DNA of 44,286 nucleotides from Cereibacter johrii (GCF_001720585.1 NZ_MABH01000225.1:1-44286); one strand, 5' to 3'. Shown: positions 1 through 8,000, counted from the first letter of the stretch. Program-made: numbers and translations. The notes: generated from the letters alone by a model not told the origin.

Positions 1-363
1 TGGCCGGCCGCGCGGCTGACCGAGGACCGCGACCGCGTGGCCCCGCTCGCCGAGGCGGCCTTCGGCGGCGCGGGGACGGATCTGCATCTGATCGGGGCGC
101 CGTTCCAGATCAAGGTCTGGGAGGCCTTGCTGCGCATCCCCTCGGGCCATGTCACCACCTACTCCGAGATCGCCCAGTCGATCGGCCATCCCACGGCGGT
201 GCGGGCCGTGGGCACGGCGGTGGGGCGCAACCCGATCTCGTTCCTGATCCCCTGCCACCGGGCGCTTCGCAAGTCGGGCGGGCTCGGCGGCTACCACTGG
301 GGCCTGCCCGTCAAGCGCGCCATGCTGGCGTGGGAGGCGGCCCGCGCGGACGCAATCGCGTGA
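1..363 (+). CDS. Methylated-DNA-protein cysteine methyltransferase domain (Ada/Ogt type), 5' partial
   Basis: The frame is open from base 1, so the gene begins upstream of the window. The visible 120 residues form the C-terminal alkyltransferase domain. They carry the helix-turn-helix stretch ending RAVGTAVGRNP, the active-site motif IPCHR whose cysteine accepts the alkyl group from O6-alkylguanine, and the following GGLGGYHWG loop. A GTG at base 37 lies inside the domain and is unlikely to be the true start. In this family the enzyme is either a stand-alone Ogt or the C-terminal half of Ada, which also has a methyl-sensing regulator domain. The missing 5' end would decide which, so no symbol is given. 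Confidence 0.88.
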   Translation, partial: WPAARLTEDRDRVAPLAEAAFGGAGTDLHLIGAPFQIKVWEALLRIPSGHVTTYSEIAQSIGHPTAVRAVGTAVGRNPISFLIPCHRALRKSGGLGGYHWGLPVKRAMLAWEAARADAIA

Positions 364-477
364 TCTCGGCAGCTTTTCGCCATATCCGCCCCCGGAACCC
401 TCTCCCCCGCGCGACGCTTGTGCAATATGCAGGGATGCACCCATCCCCGGGAGCCAAGGACAATTCGTGAGGCGGCA

Positions 478-1164
478 ATGAAGATCGTGAAATCCCCCTT
501 TGTGCTGATGACGGCCGGCGTCGTGCTTCTGGCAGGCTGCGACCCTTACGCAACCGGCGGCAACCCCGGCATGGGCGCGCCCGGCAGCTACACCCGTGAA
601 AACCCCCGCGCCTCCACCGGCATCGCCACCGGTGCGATCCTCGGTGGTCTCGTCGGCGCCTCGGCCAGCGACAACAAGCTCGAGAAGGCGGTCGTGGGCG
701 CGGCCGTGGGCGGCATCCTCGGCGGCGCCGTGGGCTCGGCGCTCGACCGTCAGGCGGCCGATCTCCGCAACTCCATCGGCAACAGCCAGGTGAGCGTCAC
801 CAACACCGGCTCCGAGCTGGTGGTGACCATGCCGCAGGACATCCTCTTCGCGACCGACAGCGCCAACCTGCGCCCGGACCTGCAGCGCGACCTTGGCGCC
901 GTCGCGCAGAACCTGCTGCGCTACCCGAACTCGAACATCGCGGTCGTCGGCCACACCGACAGCACCGGATCGGCGGCCTACAACCAGGACCTGTCGATGC
1001 GCCGCGCCCAGTCGGTGGCGGGCGTGCTGATCGGCAATGGCGTGCCGTCCTACCGCGTCTCGGCCATCGGCCGCGGCGAAGACCAGCCCATCGCCTCGAA
1101 CCTGACGCCCGAGGGCCGCGCCCAGAACCGTCGCGTGGACATCATCATCCGCCCGACCTCGTGA
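478..1164 (+). CDS. OmpA-family outer-membrane lipoprotein with glycine zipper
   Basis: 228 residues. The N-terminus is a lipoprotein signal with lipobox LAGC, placing the acylated cysteine at residue 21. Residues about 50-85 form a glycine-zipper segment of repeated GG/GA steps, and residues about 110-228 are an OmpA C-terminal peptidoglycan-binding domain with GHTDSTG and the terminal NRRVDI motif. ATG 478 is preferred over an earlier TTG at 418 because the signal peptide begins there. The protein probably links the outer membrane to peptidoglycan, like Pal or YiaD-type proteins. It is not beside tolB, so it is probably not Pal itself. Confidence 0.9.
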   Translation: MKIVKSPFVLMTAGVVLLAGCDPYATGGNPGMGAPGSYTRENPRASTGIATGAILGGLVGASASDNKLEKAVVGAAVGGILGGAVGSALDRQAADLRNSIGNSQVSVTNTGSELVVTMPQDILFATDSANLRPDLQRDLGAVAQNLLRYPNSNIAVVGHTDSTGSAAYNQDLSMRRAQSVAGVLIGNGVPSYRVSAIGRGEDQPIASNLTPEGRAQNRRVDIIIRPTS

Positions 1165-1171
1165 TCCGGAC

Positions 1172-1222
1172 GGGCGGGCCTCTGGCCCGCCCTCCGCCGG
1201 AGGCCGCGTGCCGGCCTCCGGC
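1172..1222 (+). terminator. Tandem hairpins after the OmpA-like lipoprotein gene
   Basis: Two perfect 9-bp inverted repeats follow the stop codon: GGGCGGGCC/GGCCCGCCC at 1172-1180/1184-1192 and GCCGGAGGC/GCCTCCGGC at 1196-1204/1214-1222. There is no T-run after either, so factor-independent termination is uncertain. They may instead stabilise the mRNA 3' end. Confidence 0.4.
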
Positions 1223-1335
1223 CGCCCCTCTCGGACGACAACCGCCGGGCACAGGACGCACCCTGGCGTAGCGGCTCCGGCCTCCACCGGCGGGCAGGCC
1301 CCGCGCCGCCTTTGCCGTTGAGCTTCCGCCCCCGC

Positions 1336-1352
1336 GGTCATAGATTCTGACC
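1336..1352. promoter_or_regulatory. Candidate operator upstream of the GntR/FCD gene
   Basis: A 5-bp inverted repeat, GGTCA-N7-TGACC, ends 18 bases before the regulator's start codon. Many FCD-type GntR regulators bind short palindromes containing TGGTC/GACCA and autoregulate. That this is such a site is inferred from position and sequence only. Confidence 0.35.
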
Positions 1353-1370
1353 AGTTCGAGGGGAGCTCCG

Positions 1371-2138
1371 ATGCCGTTCCAGAAGATCCAGTCCGAGAAG
1401 CTGTCGCAGAGCGTCATGCGGCAGATCGAGCTTCTGATCCTGCGCGGCATCCTGCGGCCGGGAGAGCGGCTGCCCTCCGAGCGCGACCTGTCCGAGCGGC
1501 TGGGGGTCTCGCGCCCCTCGCTCCGCGACGCCATTGCCGAGTTGCAGGAGCGCGGGCTTCTCGTCTCGCGGCCGGGCTCGGGCATTTTCGTGGCCGAGGT
1601 GCTGGGATCGGCCTTCGCCCCCGCCCTCGTCGAGCTTTTCGCAAGCCACGAAGAGGCGGTGTTCGACTATATCGACTTCCGCCGGGATCTCGAGAGCCTC
1701 TCGGCCGAGCGGGCGGCCGTGCGCGCCTCCGACACCGACCTTCAGGTGATCGACACGATCTTCCGCAAGATGGAAGCCGCGCATCTGAAGCGCGATCCCT
1801 CCGACGAGGCGGCGCTCGATGCACAGTTCCACATGGCGATCATCGAGGCGAGCCACAATGTCGTCATGCTGCACATGATGCGCTCGATGTTCGACCTGCT
1901 GCGGAACGGGGTCTTCTACAATCGACAGATGATGTTCCGGCAGCGCACGACGCGCGAGTCGCTGCTCGACCAGCACCGGCGCATCAATGCGGCGCTGCAG
2001 GCGCGCGACCCGCAGGAGGCCCGGGCGGCGGTCGAGACGCATCTGTCCTATGTGGAGAAGGCAGTGACCGAGGGCCTGCGGTCGGAGCGGCACGAAGCCG
2101 TCGCGCGCCAGCGGCTGGAGCACGAGCGGAACCGCTGA
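1371..2138 (+). CDS. GntR-family transcriptional regulator with FCD ligand domain (FadR/PdhR group)
   Basis: 255 residues. Residues about 8-70 are a GntR winged helix-turn-helix with the signature LRPGERLPSERDLSERLGVSRPSLRDAI. Residues about 90-235 are an all-helical FCD domain, with acidic and histidine residues such as DAQFHMAI and the later H in DQHRRIN that usually bind a metal and a carboxylate effector. A GGGAG ribosome site precedes the ATG. PdhR, LldR and related proteins of this type sense organic acids. The effector cannot be inferred because no metabolic gene is linked: it stands alone, converging on the atp operon across a shared terminator. Confidence 0.88.
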   Translation: MPFQKIQSEKLSQSVMRQIELLILRGILRPGERLPSERDLSERLGVSRPSLRDAIAELQERGLLVSRPGSGIFVAEVLGSAFAPALVELFASHEEAVFDYIDFRRDLESLSAERAAVRASDTDLQVIDTIFRKMEAAHLKRDPSDEAALDAQFHMAIIEASHNVVMLHMMRSMFDLLRNGVFYNRQMMFRQRTTRESLLDQHRRINAALQARDPQEARAAVETHLSYVEKAVTEGLRSERHEAVARQRLEHERNR

Positions 2139-2213
2139 GGCCTCTCCGGCACCGCGCGGTCCGGGCGCAAGCCTTCGGCGGCCTTCCTCGCCCTAGCGGC
2201 CTGCGAGCCATGA

Positions 2214-2250
2214 CAAAGGCCCGGTCCTCGCGGACCGGGCCCTGTCTTTT
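2214..2250. terminator. Bidirectional terminator between the GntR gene and atpF
   Basis: A perfect 10-bp stem, GGCCCGGTCC/GGACCGGGCC (2218-2227/2232-2241) with loop TCGC, is flanked by AAA on the left and CTGTCTTTT on the right. It sits between the convergent GntR gene and atp operon. It looks like an intrinsic terminator on the plus strand, and on the minus strand the stem is followed by TTT. Confidence 0.8.
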
Positions 2251-2264
2251 CTGACGCAAGGCGC

Positions 2265-2819
2265 TCAGTGGAAGCGGGCTTCCACTTCCTTGATCGACTC
2301 GTCGATGGAGGCCGAGGCCGCCGCCGGGGTCATCTGGCGCGAGAGCAGGTCGGCTGCGGCCGCCACGGCCACCGACACGGCCTGCTCGCGGATCGCCCGC
2401 ACCGCGCCGGCTTCGGCCGAAGCGATCTGGTCCTCGGCCGCGGCGACGCGCCGGGCGATCGAGGCCCGGAGATCGGCCTTGGCCTGTTCGGCCGCCGCCT
2501 GCGCCTCGTCCCGTGCCGAAGCGACGATGCGCGCCGCCTGCTCCTGCACTTCCTTCTGCTTGCGGTCGTAGGAGGCGAGGATGGTGCGCGCTTCCTCACG
2601 GAGCGCGCGGGCCTCTTCCAGCTCGGTGCGGATCTGCACCGACCGCTTGTCCAGCATCCCGAGGATGCGTCCCGGAACCTTGGCGTAGAGAAGGATCCCC
2701 ATGAAGAGGAGGAAGGATAGCGTGACGATGAAGTTGGTGTTCGACAGCGACAGGAACGGCCCCGTGGCCGCCATCGCCGGCGACGCGGCCAGCGCCGCGA
2801 GGATCGAGAGCTTCTTCAT
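2265..2819 (-). CDS. atpF: ATP synthase F0 subunit b
   Basis: 184 residues, last gene of the F0 operon. After a short signal-like N-terminus there is one membrane helix at about residues 28-48 (TNFIVTLSFLLFMGILLYA). A long charged coiled coil follows, forming half of the peripheral stalk that holds F1 against the rotor. I chose ATG 2819 because AAGGGG lies about nine bases upstream. A GTG at 2828, overlapping the stop of the preceding gene as GTGA, is an alternative that adds three residues. Together with the b' gene it marks the heterodimeric stalk typical of photosynthetic bacteria and alphaproteobacteria. Confidence 0.95.
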   Translation of the reverse strand: MKKLSILAALAASPAMAATGPFLSLSNTNFIVTLSFLLFMGILLYAKVPGRILGMLDKRSVQIRTELEEARALREEARTILASYDRKQKEVQEQAARIVASARDEAQAAAEQAKADLRASIARRVAAAEDQIASAEAGAVRAIREQAVSVAVAAAADLLSRQMTPAAASASIDESIKEVEARFH

Positions 2820-2824
2820 CCCGC

Positions 2825-3367
2825 TCACCCCTTCATCCGCGCAGCGACAGCCGCATCCACGCCAGCCGGGTCGGACTTGCCGCCCAGAGCCGCCACGAGC
2901 GCCTCGGCCGTGTCCTTCGCCACTTCCGTGACGCTCTGCAGCGCACCGGCCCGGATCTCGGCGATACGCGCCTCCGACTCCGCCGATTTGGCAGAGATCT
3001 CGGCATCCGCCTTCGCCGTGGCCTCGTCCAGCTCGGCCTGAATGGCCGCGCGGGTTTCGGCAACGATGGCCTGCGCTTCGGCACGGGCCTTCGCCAGCGC
3101 CTCGTTATAGGCTTTCTCGGCCAGAACGGCCTTCTGCTTCAGCTCTTCGGCCGCGGCCAGATCGTTGGTGATCGTGCCACGACGTTCGGCGAGAACGGCC
3201 CCGATCCGGGGCAGAGCCACCCGCGTCAGCAGGAAATAGATCGCGACCAGCGTGACCAGAAGCCAGAAGATCTGGTTCGGCCAGTAGTCGAAGTTGAGCT
3301 GCGGCATGCCGACGGCTTGCCCAGCGTGGCCGGCCGCACCCGCCGCTTCATGCACTTCGGTTTCCAT
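2825..3367 (-). CDS. atpF': ATP synthase F0 subunit b'
   Basis: 180 residues. A polar N-terminus is followed by a single membrane helix around residues 30-52 ([23 protein letters not shown]), then an alanine- and glutamate-rich coiled coil to the C-terminus. It is a divergent paralogue of subunit b and pairs with it in the peripheral stalk. It has a good ribosome site, AGGAG, just before the ATG. The gene is separated from atpE by 69 bases that hold strong hairpins, consistent with lower output than the c subunit. Confidence 0.94.
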   Translation of the reverse strand: METEVHEAAGAAGHAGQAVGMPQLNFDYWPNQIFWLLVTLVAIYFLLTRVALPRIGAVLAERRGTITNDLAAAEELKQKAVLAEKAYNEALAKARAEAQAIVAETRAAIQAELDEATAKADAEISAKSAESEARIAEIRAGALQSVTEVAKDTAEALVAALGGKSDPAGVDAAVAARMKG

Positions 3368-3392
3368 CTCGTTCTCCTGCAGCCCCGATGCT

Positions 3393-3449
3393 CCGGCCGG
3401 AAGGGCACGAGGCCCGCCCGGCCGGGTTCGCCGTCATCAGACGGCGAAC
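3393..3449 (-). promoter_or_regulatory. Tandem intercistronic hairpins spanning the atpE stop codon
   Basis: Two strong inverted repeats lie between atpE and atpF'. The first, GTTCGCCGTC/GACGGCGAAC (3426-3435/3440-3449), is a perfect 10-bp stem whose 4-base loop contains the TGA stop of atpE. The second has CCGGCCGG arms (3393-3400/3418-3425) with an inner GGGC/GCCC stem. Neither has a T-run, so they fit mRNA stabilisation or partial termination after atpE better than full termination. Confidence 0.7.
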
Positions 3450-3673
3450 ATCAGCAGGAGCGCGATCAGGAACGAGAAGATGCCGAGAGCTTCCGCGAAG
3501 GCGATGCCGACGAAGAGGTTCGCCATCTGGCCCGGAGCGGCCGACGGGTTGCGGAGGGCGCCGGCGAGGAAGTTGCCAGCAACGTGGCCCACGCCGATCC
3601 CAGCGCCGCCGAGGCCGATGGTGGCCAGGCCCGCGCCGATGAATTTGCCCATTTCTGCGATATCGCCTTCCAT
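3437..3673 (-). CDS. atpE: ATP synthase F0 subunit c (proteolipid)
   Basis: 78 residues with two membrane helices (about 9-36 and 52-77) joined by the polar loop RNPSAAPGQ. The conserved proton-carrying glutamate is E61 in FAEALGI of helix 2, and helix 1 has the glycine-rich packing motif [10 protein letters not shown]. The start at 3673 has an AAGGAGCT ribosome site seven bases upstream; codons further upstream have no comparable site. The protein forms the rotating c-ring, so many copies are needed per enzyme, which fits the hairpins after its stop codon. Confidence 0.97.
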
Positions 3674-3725
3674 AGCATTCAGCTCCTTGGTGGAATGGTC
3701 AATTGAGGGTTTTCGGGGTCCGACC

Positions 3726-4511
3726 TCAGTGGTGGGCGTCGCCCACCGCGTCACGAAGATAGACGCAGGTCAGGATGGTGAAGACATAGGCCTGGACGAC
3801 GGCGACCAGCAGCTCGAGCGCATAGATCGCGGTCACGGCGCCCACGACGACCGGCGAGACCACCACGATCGAGGCGAAGCCCGCGATCACCTTGATCACC
3901 GCGTGGCCGGCCATCATGTTGCCGGCAAGTCGGATCGAGTGGCTGACGGGGCGCACGAAGTAGGAGATCACCTCGATCACGGCCAGAACCGGACGGATGG
4001 CGAGCGGCGCCGAGGTCACCCAGAACATCTTGAGGAAGCCCGGGCCGTTCTTCATGAAGCCGAGCGCGGTCACGCCGACGAAGACCATGAGCGCGAGCGG
4101 CACGGTGACGGCCATGTGGCTCGTGGTGGTGAAGGAGAGCGGCAGCAGGCCCAGCACGTTCCCGCAGAGCACGAAGAGGAACAGCGTCATCACATAGGGG
4201 AAGTATTTCACGCCCTCGTGGCCGGTCACTTCCTCGACCATGTTGTGGATGAAGCCGTAGAGAAGCTCGGCGACCGACTGGCTGCGCGAGGGGACGATCG
4301 CCCGCCGCCGGGTCCCGAGCACGAGGATCGCCGCGATCACCAGCACCGCGATCGCCATCCACATGGTGACATTGGTGATGTCATACCAGTGGATGTTGGT
4401 GGTGCATTCGTTCATCGGGGCGGTGCTCTCCGTGTGGCAGAAGAGCTTCTTCACGATGAACTGGTCCATCGGGTGAATGGCCAACCCGGTGTGCTCGGCT
4501 TCCGTTTCCAC
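3726..4511 (-). CDS. atpB: ATP synthase F0 subunit a
   Basis: 261 residues with five or six hydrophobic segments. The essential arginine that faces the c-ring lies in the motif [14 protein letters not shown] of the penultimate helix region, and [13 protein letters not shown] is also characteristic of the family. It forms the two proton half-channels of F0. It follows atpI after three bases and precedes atpE in the usual I-B-E-b'-b order. No F1 genes are present, as expected for Rhodobacteraceae, where the F1 operon is elsewhere. Confidence 0.97.
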
Positions 4512-4514
4512 GCG

Positions 4515-4850
4515 TCAATCCCCTTTTGCAGACGTGTCTGCCGTTCTGTCCCGATTCGACGCCTGAAGCTGCTGCGCGGTCCGCAGCATCGTCTTCACCC
4601 CGGCGACGAACCCCAGCAGGGCGAAGATCATCAGGAAGATGGGCATCGTGCCGAACACCCAGTCCAGCCCGTAGCCGATCGCGAGGCCCAGCAGCATGCC
4701 GGAGACCAGCTCGATCACCATCCGCCAGGCGACTTCACCCTGCGAAAATCCCTTGCCTGCGCCGGAACGCTTGATCTGGCGGCCCGAATGCGCCTTCGCG
4801 ATCCGCTCTTCCAGCGCCCGCAGCCGGTCGGGATCGGGCTCGTCCGCCAT
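4515..4850 (-). CDS. atpI: AtpI, F0F1 assembly/accessory membrane protein
   Basis: 111 residues with a charged N-terminal half (LRALEERIAKAHSGRQIK) and two membrane helices in the C-terminal half (about 48-68 and 74-93, LVSGMLLGLAIGYGLDWVFG then PIFLMIFALLGFVAGV). The start at 4850 is chosen because AAGGGA lies upstream and the candidate promoter would place the mRNA start only about 20 bases before it; more upstream starts would fall in or before the promoter. AtpI proteins help c-ring assembly. It is the first gene of the operon. Confidence 0.9.
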   Translation of the reverse strand: MADEPDPDRLRALEERIAKAHSGRQIKRSGAGKGFSQGEVAWRMVIELVSGMLLGLAIGYGLDWVFGTMPIFLMIFALLGFVAGVKTMLRTAQQLQASNRDRTADTSAKGD

Positions 4851-4878
4851 TCTGAGCGTCCCTTCAACAGTCCCGGCT

Positions 4879-4907
4879 TTCCTAAGCAGGGGGGGCAACT
4901 GAGTCAA
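4879..4907 (-). promoter_or_regulatory. Candidate sigma-70-type promoter of the atpIBEF'F operon
   Basis: Read on the minus strand, TTGACT (4907-4902) and TAGGAA (4884-4879) are separated by 17 bases. Transcription would start near 4872, giving a short leader before atpI. The -35 is good and the -10 is moderate. The region is markedly AT-richer than its surroundings and lies between divergent genes. Confidence 0.5.
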
Positions 4908-5010
4908 GCAACCATTTACCCAGACTTACCCATTGAATTTACTTCATTTTGTGAGCGGGGCCCGAGGGCCTTCGGCCCGGTTTGGGCGCTAACGGAGGCC
5001 TCCGGCACAT

Positions 5011-5052
5011 TCAACCCGGAGGTTGACGATGCCGCGGCCCCGCGTCACATGA
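5011..5052 (+). promoter_or_regulatory. Inverted repeat over the ribosome site and seven-codon leader ORF before the ArsR gene
   Basis: TCAACC-CGGA-GGTTGA (5011-5026) is a perfect 6-bp inverted repeat covering a strong ribosome site GGAGG (5018-5022). That site is correctly spaced for ATG 5029, which opens a seven-residue ORF (MPRPRVT) ending at 5052. Its stop overlaps the ATG of the ArsR gene as ATGA. The ArsR ATG has no ribosome site of its own, so coupling through this leader is plausible. The repeat could also be a DNA operator. Confidence 0.4.
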
Positions 5053-5411
5053 AGGTCATGGCCTGCACGCTCGACATCATCTTCTCGGCCCTGGCCGACC
5101 CGACGCGGCGGGCGATCCTGACGATGCTGCTCGAGGACGACATGGCCGTGACCGACGTGGCCGAGCCCTTCGACATGTCGCTGGCCGCGATCTCGAAGCA
5201 TCTTCAGGTGCTGGCCGAGGCGGGGCTCATCACGCAGGAAAAGCGCGGCCGGGTGAAATGGTGCAAGCTCGAGCCGGATGCGCTGAAGGCCGCCTCGGTC
5301 TGGATGCAGGGCTTCGGCCAGTTCGAGCCGGTGAACCTCGACGCCTTCGAACGGTTCCTCGCGCGCGAACTGGAGGAGCCGCCGGAGCTGCCCGACGCGG
5401 CCGCCTCCTGA
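5049..5411 (+). CDS. ArsR/SmtB-family transcriptional regulator
   Basis: 120 residues. The N-terminal 90 form an ArsR winged helix-turn-helix with the hallmark FSALADPTRRAILTML, the recognition helix DMSLAAISKHLQVLAEAGLI, and the wing EKRGRVKWCKLEP. No metal-binding cysteine pair is present in the recognition helix, so arsenic or cadmium sensing by the classic site is unlikely. Proteins of this branch often regulate a neighbouring SRPBCC-domain gene, but none is next to it. The start at 5049 would be translated by coupling to a leader ORF. It diverges from the atp operon and converges on matB. Confidence 0.85.
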   Translation: MKVMACTLDIIFSALADPTRRAILTMLLEDDMAVTDVAEPFDMSLAAISKHLQVLAEAGLITQEKRGRVKWCKLEPDALKAASVWMQGFGQFEPVNLDAFERFLARELEEPPELPDAAAS

Positions 5412-5445
5412 CGGGCCCCTCGCCGCCGGCTACGGGCTCCGGCCC

Positions 5446-6951
5446 TCAGGCAAAGAGACCCGCATAGCGCGCACGCAGAAGGGTCTTCTGCACCTTGCCC
5501 ATCGTGTTCCGCGGCAGCTCCTCGACCAGCACGGCCGCGCGGGGCTGCTTGAACCGCGCGAGCCGGCCCGCGAGCGCCTCCAGAACCGCCTGCGGCTCCA
5601 GCGTCACGCCCGGCCGCGGCACCAGCACCGCCAGCGCCGCCTCGCCCAGATCGGGATGGGGCAGCCCCACCACCGCGCTTTCCAGCACGCCCGGCTGTTC
5701 GTCGAGCAAAAGCTCCACCTCCTTGGGGTAGATGTTGTAGCCGCCCGAGATGATGAGGTCCTTCTGGCGGCCGACGATCTGCACATACCCTTCGCCGTCG
5801 CGGCAGCCGAGATCGCCCGTGAGGAAGAAGCCGTCGGGGCGCAGCTCCTCGGCGGTCTTCTCGGGCATCTGCCAGTAGCCCTGGAAGACGTTGGGCCCCC
5901 GCACCTCGATCACGCCGATCTCGCCCGGCGCCACCTCGCGACCCTCGGCGAGGATCCGGAGATCGACCCCCGGCAGCGGGAAGCCCACCGTGCCCGCCCG
6001 CCGCTCGCCCTCGTAGGGGTTCGAGGTGGACATGTTGGTCTCGGTCATGCCGTAGCGTTCGAGGATGCGGTGGCCGGTGCGGGCCTCGAATTCGGCATGG
6101 GTGTCGGCCAGAAGCGGGGCCGAGCCGGAGACGAAGAGCCTCATGTTGGCTGCAAGCGCGCGCGTCAGACGCGGGTCGCTTAGAAGCCGCGTGTAGAAGG
6201 TGGGCACGCCCATCAGCGCCGTGGCCTCGGGCATCCAGCGCAGGATCGCCTCGGGATCGAAGCCCGGCAGGAAGACCATCGAGCCGCCGGTCAGGAGCGT
6301 CACGTTCGAGGCGACGAAGAGGCCGTGGGTGTGAAAGATCGGCAGCGCATGGATCAGCACGTCGCGCTCGGTGAAGCGCCAGAGGTGGGCCAGAGTCTCC
6401 GCGTTCGACAACAGGTTGCGCTGGCTCAGCATCGCGCCCTTCGAGCGGCCCGTCGTCCCCGACGTATAGAGAAGCGCCGCCAGATCCTCGGCGCCCCGCG
6501 GCCGGGCGGCCATCTCTTCGGGCTGGCCCCTCATCCTCTGCGCGAGATCGCCCGATCCGTCCGCGTCGAGCGTGAGGAGCCGCGCCCCGTGCCGCTCGGC
6601 CACCGGCGTGAGTTCCGGGGCCTGCGCGCTGTCGCACAGGAAGATCCGCGGCGTGGCATCCCCGAGGAAATAGTCCACCTCGGCCGGCGTATAGGCGGTG
6701 TTCAGCGGCAGGAAGACCGCGCCCAGCGCCACCGCCGCGCCATAGACGGCCAGCGCCTCGGGGCTCTTGGCGACCTGCACGGCGATCCGGTCGCCCGGGC
6801 CCAGCCCCTCCGCCCGCAGCGCATGGGCCGTCCGGGCGAGGAGGCGGAAGAAGGCGTCGCCGCTCAGCCGCGTGCCGTCCTTCAGGATCATGAGATCGCT
6901 CGTCCGCCCTTCCAGCGGGGCGAACAGCGCATCGAACAACGGATTGGCCAT
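5446..6951 (-). CDS. matB: Malonyl-CoA synthetase
   Basis: 501 residues, an ANL-superfamily adenylating enzyme that makes malonyl-CoA from malonate, ATP and CoA in the cytoplasm. Motifs: the P-loop LYTSGTTGRSKGAML (161-175), ERYGMTETNMSTSNPY (from 298), FFLTGDLG, and the C-terminal PRNTMGKVQK with the catalytic lysine near 486. IHALPIFHTHGLFVASN and SGSAPLLADTH match the MatB subgroup that I recall from Rhodopseudomonas palustris, much more closely than general fatty-acyl-CoA ligases. No malonyl-CoA decarboxylase or malonate transporter is adjacent. Its 3' end faces the ArsR gene 34 bases away. Confidence 0.9.
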   Translation of the reverse strand: MANPLFDALFAPLEGRTSDLMILKDGTRLSGDAFFRLLARTAHALRAEGLGPGDRIAVQVAKSPEALAVYGAAVALGAVFLPLNTAYTPAEVDYFLGDATPRIFLCDSAQAPELTPVAERHGARLLTLDADGSGDLAQRMRGQPEEMAARPRGAEDLAALLYTSGTTGRSKGAMLSQRNLLSNAETLAHLWRFTERDVLIHALPIFHTHGLFVASNVTLLTGGSMVFLPGFDPEAILRWMPEATALMGVPTFYTRLLSDPRLTRALAANMRLFVSGSAPLLADTHAEFEARTGHRILERYGMTETNMSTSNPYEGERRAGTVGFPLPGVDLRILAEGREVAPGEIGVIEVRGPNVFQGYWQMPEKTAEELRPDGFFLTGDLGCRDGEGYVQIVGRQKDLIISGGYNIYPKEVELLLDEQPGVLESAVVGLPHPDLGEAALAVLVPRPGVTLEPQAVLEALAGRLARFKQPRAAVLVEELPRNTMGKVQKTLLRARYAGLFA

Positions 6952-6978
6952 TGGGTCCTCCCTCCCTTGGGCCGGGGA

Positions 6979-7788
6979 TCAGAAGTCCGGCTTCACCCCC
7001 GGCAGCTTCAGCTCGATCAGCAGGTCACGCACCTCCTGCCGCGCCGCGATGTTGGAGAGGCTAAGCTGCTCCACCCCCGTGTCGCGCAGGTCGAGAAGCG
7101 TCAGCCCGCGCGGAAAGAGCTCGCGGAAGATCACCCGCTCGGAGAAGCCCGCGGCCACCCGGAAGCCGATCCGGCGCGAGAGATCCTCGAGCGCCGCCCC
7201 CACCTTCTTCTTGTTGTGCATCTGCTGCGCGCCGAGGCGGTTGCGCAGCACGATCCAGTCGATGGGCTTCAGCCCGGCCTGTGCCCGGAACTGGCGCGCG
7301 CTCCAGACCATCTCGGCATAGATCGAGGGACCCTTGACCTTGCCGGTCTCGGGATCGATCCGGGCCAGAAGGTCGAAATCGACGAAGCTGTCGTTCAGGG
7401 GCGTCACCAGCGTGTCGGCCAGCGAATGGGCCACCTGGCTCAGCCGCGTGTGCGAGCCGGGGCAGTCGATCAGGATGAAGTCCGAGACCGGCTCGAGCGC
7501 GGCCATGGCCTTGGCCATCCGCACGTCGAGCGGGTTCTCGCCCTCGGGCACCTCGCTCTCCTCCGCCTCGGGCAGCACGCGATAGTCCGGCATCGGCAGG
7601 GAGAGGCCCGAGCTTTCCGCGAAGGCCAGCCGGTTCTCGACATAGCGGCCGAAGCTGCGCTGGCGGAGGTCGAGGTCGAGCGCCCCCACCCGGAAGCCCA
7701 GCCGCACCAGCGCGGTCGCCACATGCATGCAGGTGGTGGATTTGCCCGAGCCGCCCTTCTCGTTGCCCACCACGATGATATGCGCCAC
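6979..7788 (-). CDS. mipZ: Division-plane positioning ATPase of the MipZ family
   Basis: 269 residues, a ParA/MinD-type deviant Walker ATPase. The nucleotide motif is GNEKGGSGKSTT (residues 8-19), followed by ALDLDLRQRSFGRYVENR, which is characteristic of MipZ rather than ParA, and by FILIDCPGSHTRLS as the Walker B region. In Caulobacter MipZ forms a gradient from the ParB-bound poles and inhibits FtsZ polymerisation away from midcell. No parAB or division genes are linked here. It lies 27 bases upstream of matB on the same strand, so co-transcription is possible. Confidence 0.88.
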   Translation of the reverse strand: MAHIIVVGNEKGGSGKSTTCMHVATALVRLGFRVGALDLDLRQRSFGRYVENRLAFAESSGLSLPMPDYRVLPEAEESEVPEGENPLDVRMAKAMAALEPVSDFILIDCPGSHTRLSQVAHSLADTLVTPLNDSFVDFDLLARIDPETGKVKGPSIYAEMVWSARQFRAQAGLKPIDWIVLRNRLGAQQMHNKKKVGAALEDLSRRIGFRVAAGFSERVIFRELFPRGLTLLDLRDTGVEQLSLSNIAARQEVRDLLIELKLPGVKPDF

Positions 7789-7950
7789 GGGAAGCCCTCA
7801 TTCTTGCCCTGTGTCCGCGACTAGCCGCTGTCCGGCATCGGCGCAAGGGCGCCGCGGGACGCGGCCCCATTCCCGCCCGCCGCCATGGCGCGAAGAGCGC
7901 AGCGGAGGGGGCAGGATCCGGGCGCGGCCCCGCCCGATGCCCCCCAATGC

Positions 7951-7977
7951 AAAAGGGCGCGCCCGAGGCGCGCCCTT
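7951..7977 (-). terminator. Rho-independent terminator after rpmE
   Basis: An 11-bp perfect stem, AAGGGCGCGCC/GGCGCGCCCTT (7953-7963/7967-7977), is followed on the minus strand by TTTT. It lies 23 bases beyond the rpmE stop codon and ends the trmD-rplS-rpmE transcript. Confidence 0.8.
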
Positions 7978-8000
7978 CGCGAAAAAACTGGGATCCGGGC

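Noticed and set aside
3294-5048. N-terminal 585 codons of an open frame that ends in the ArsR gene
   Set aside because: This part is antisense to the atp genes. Only the last 120 codons form a real protein (ArsR).
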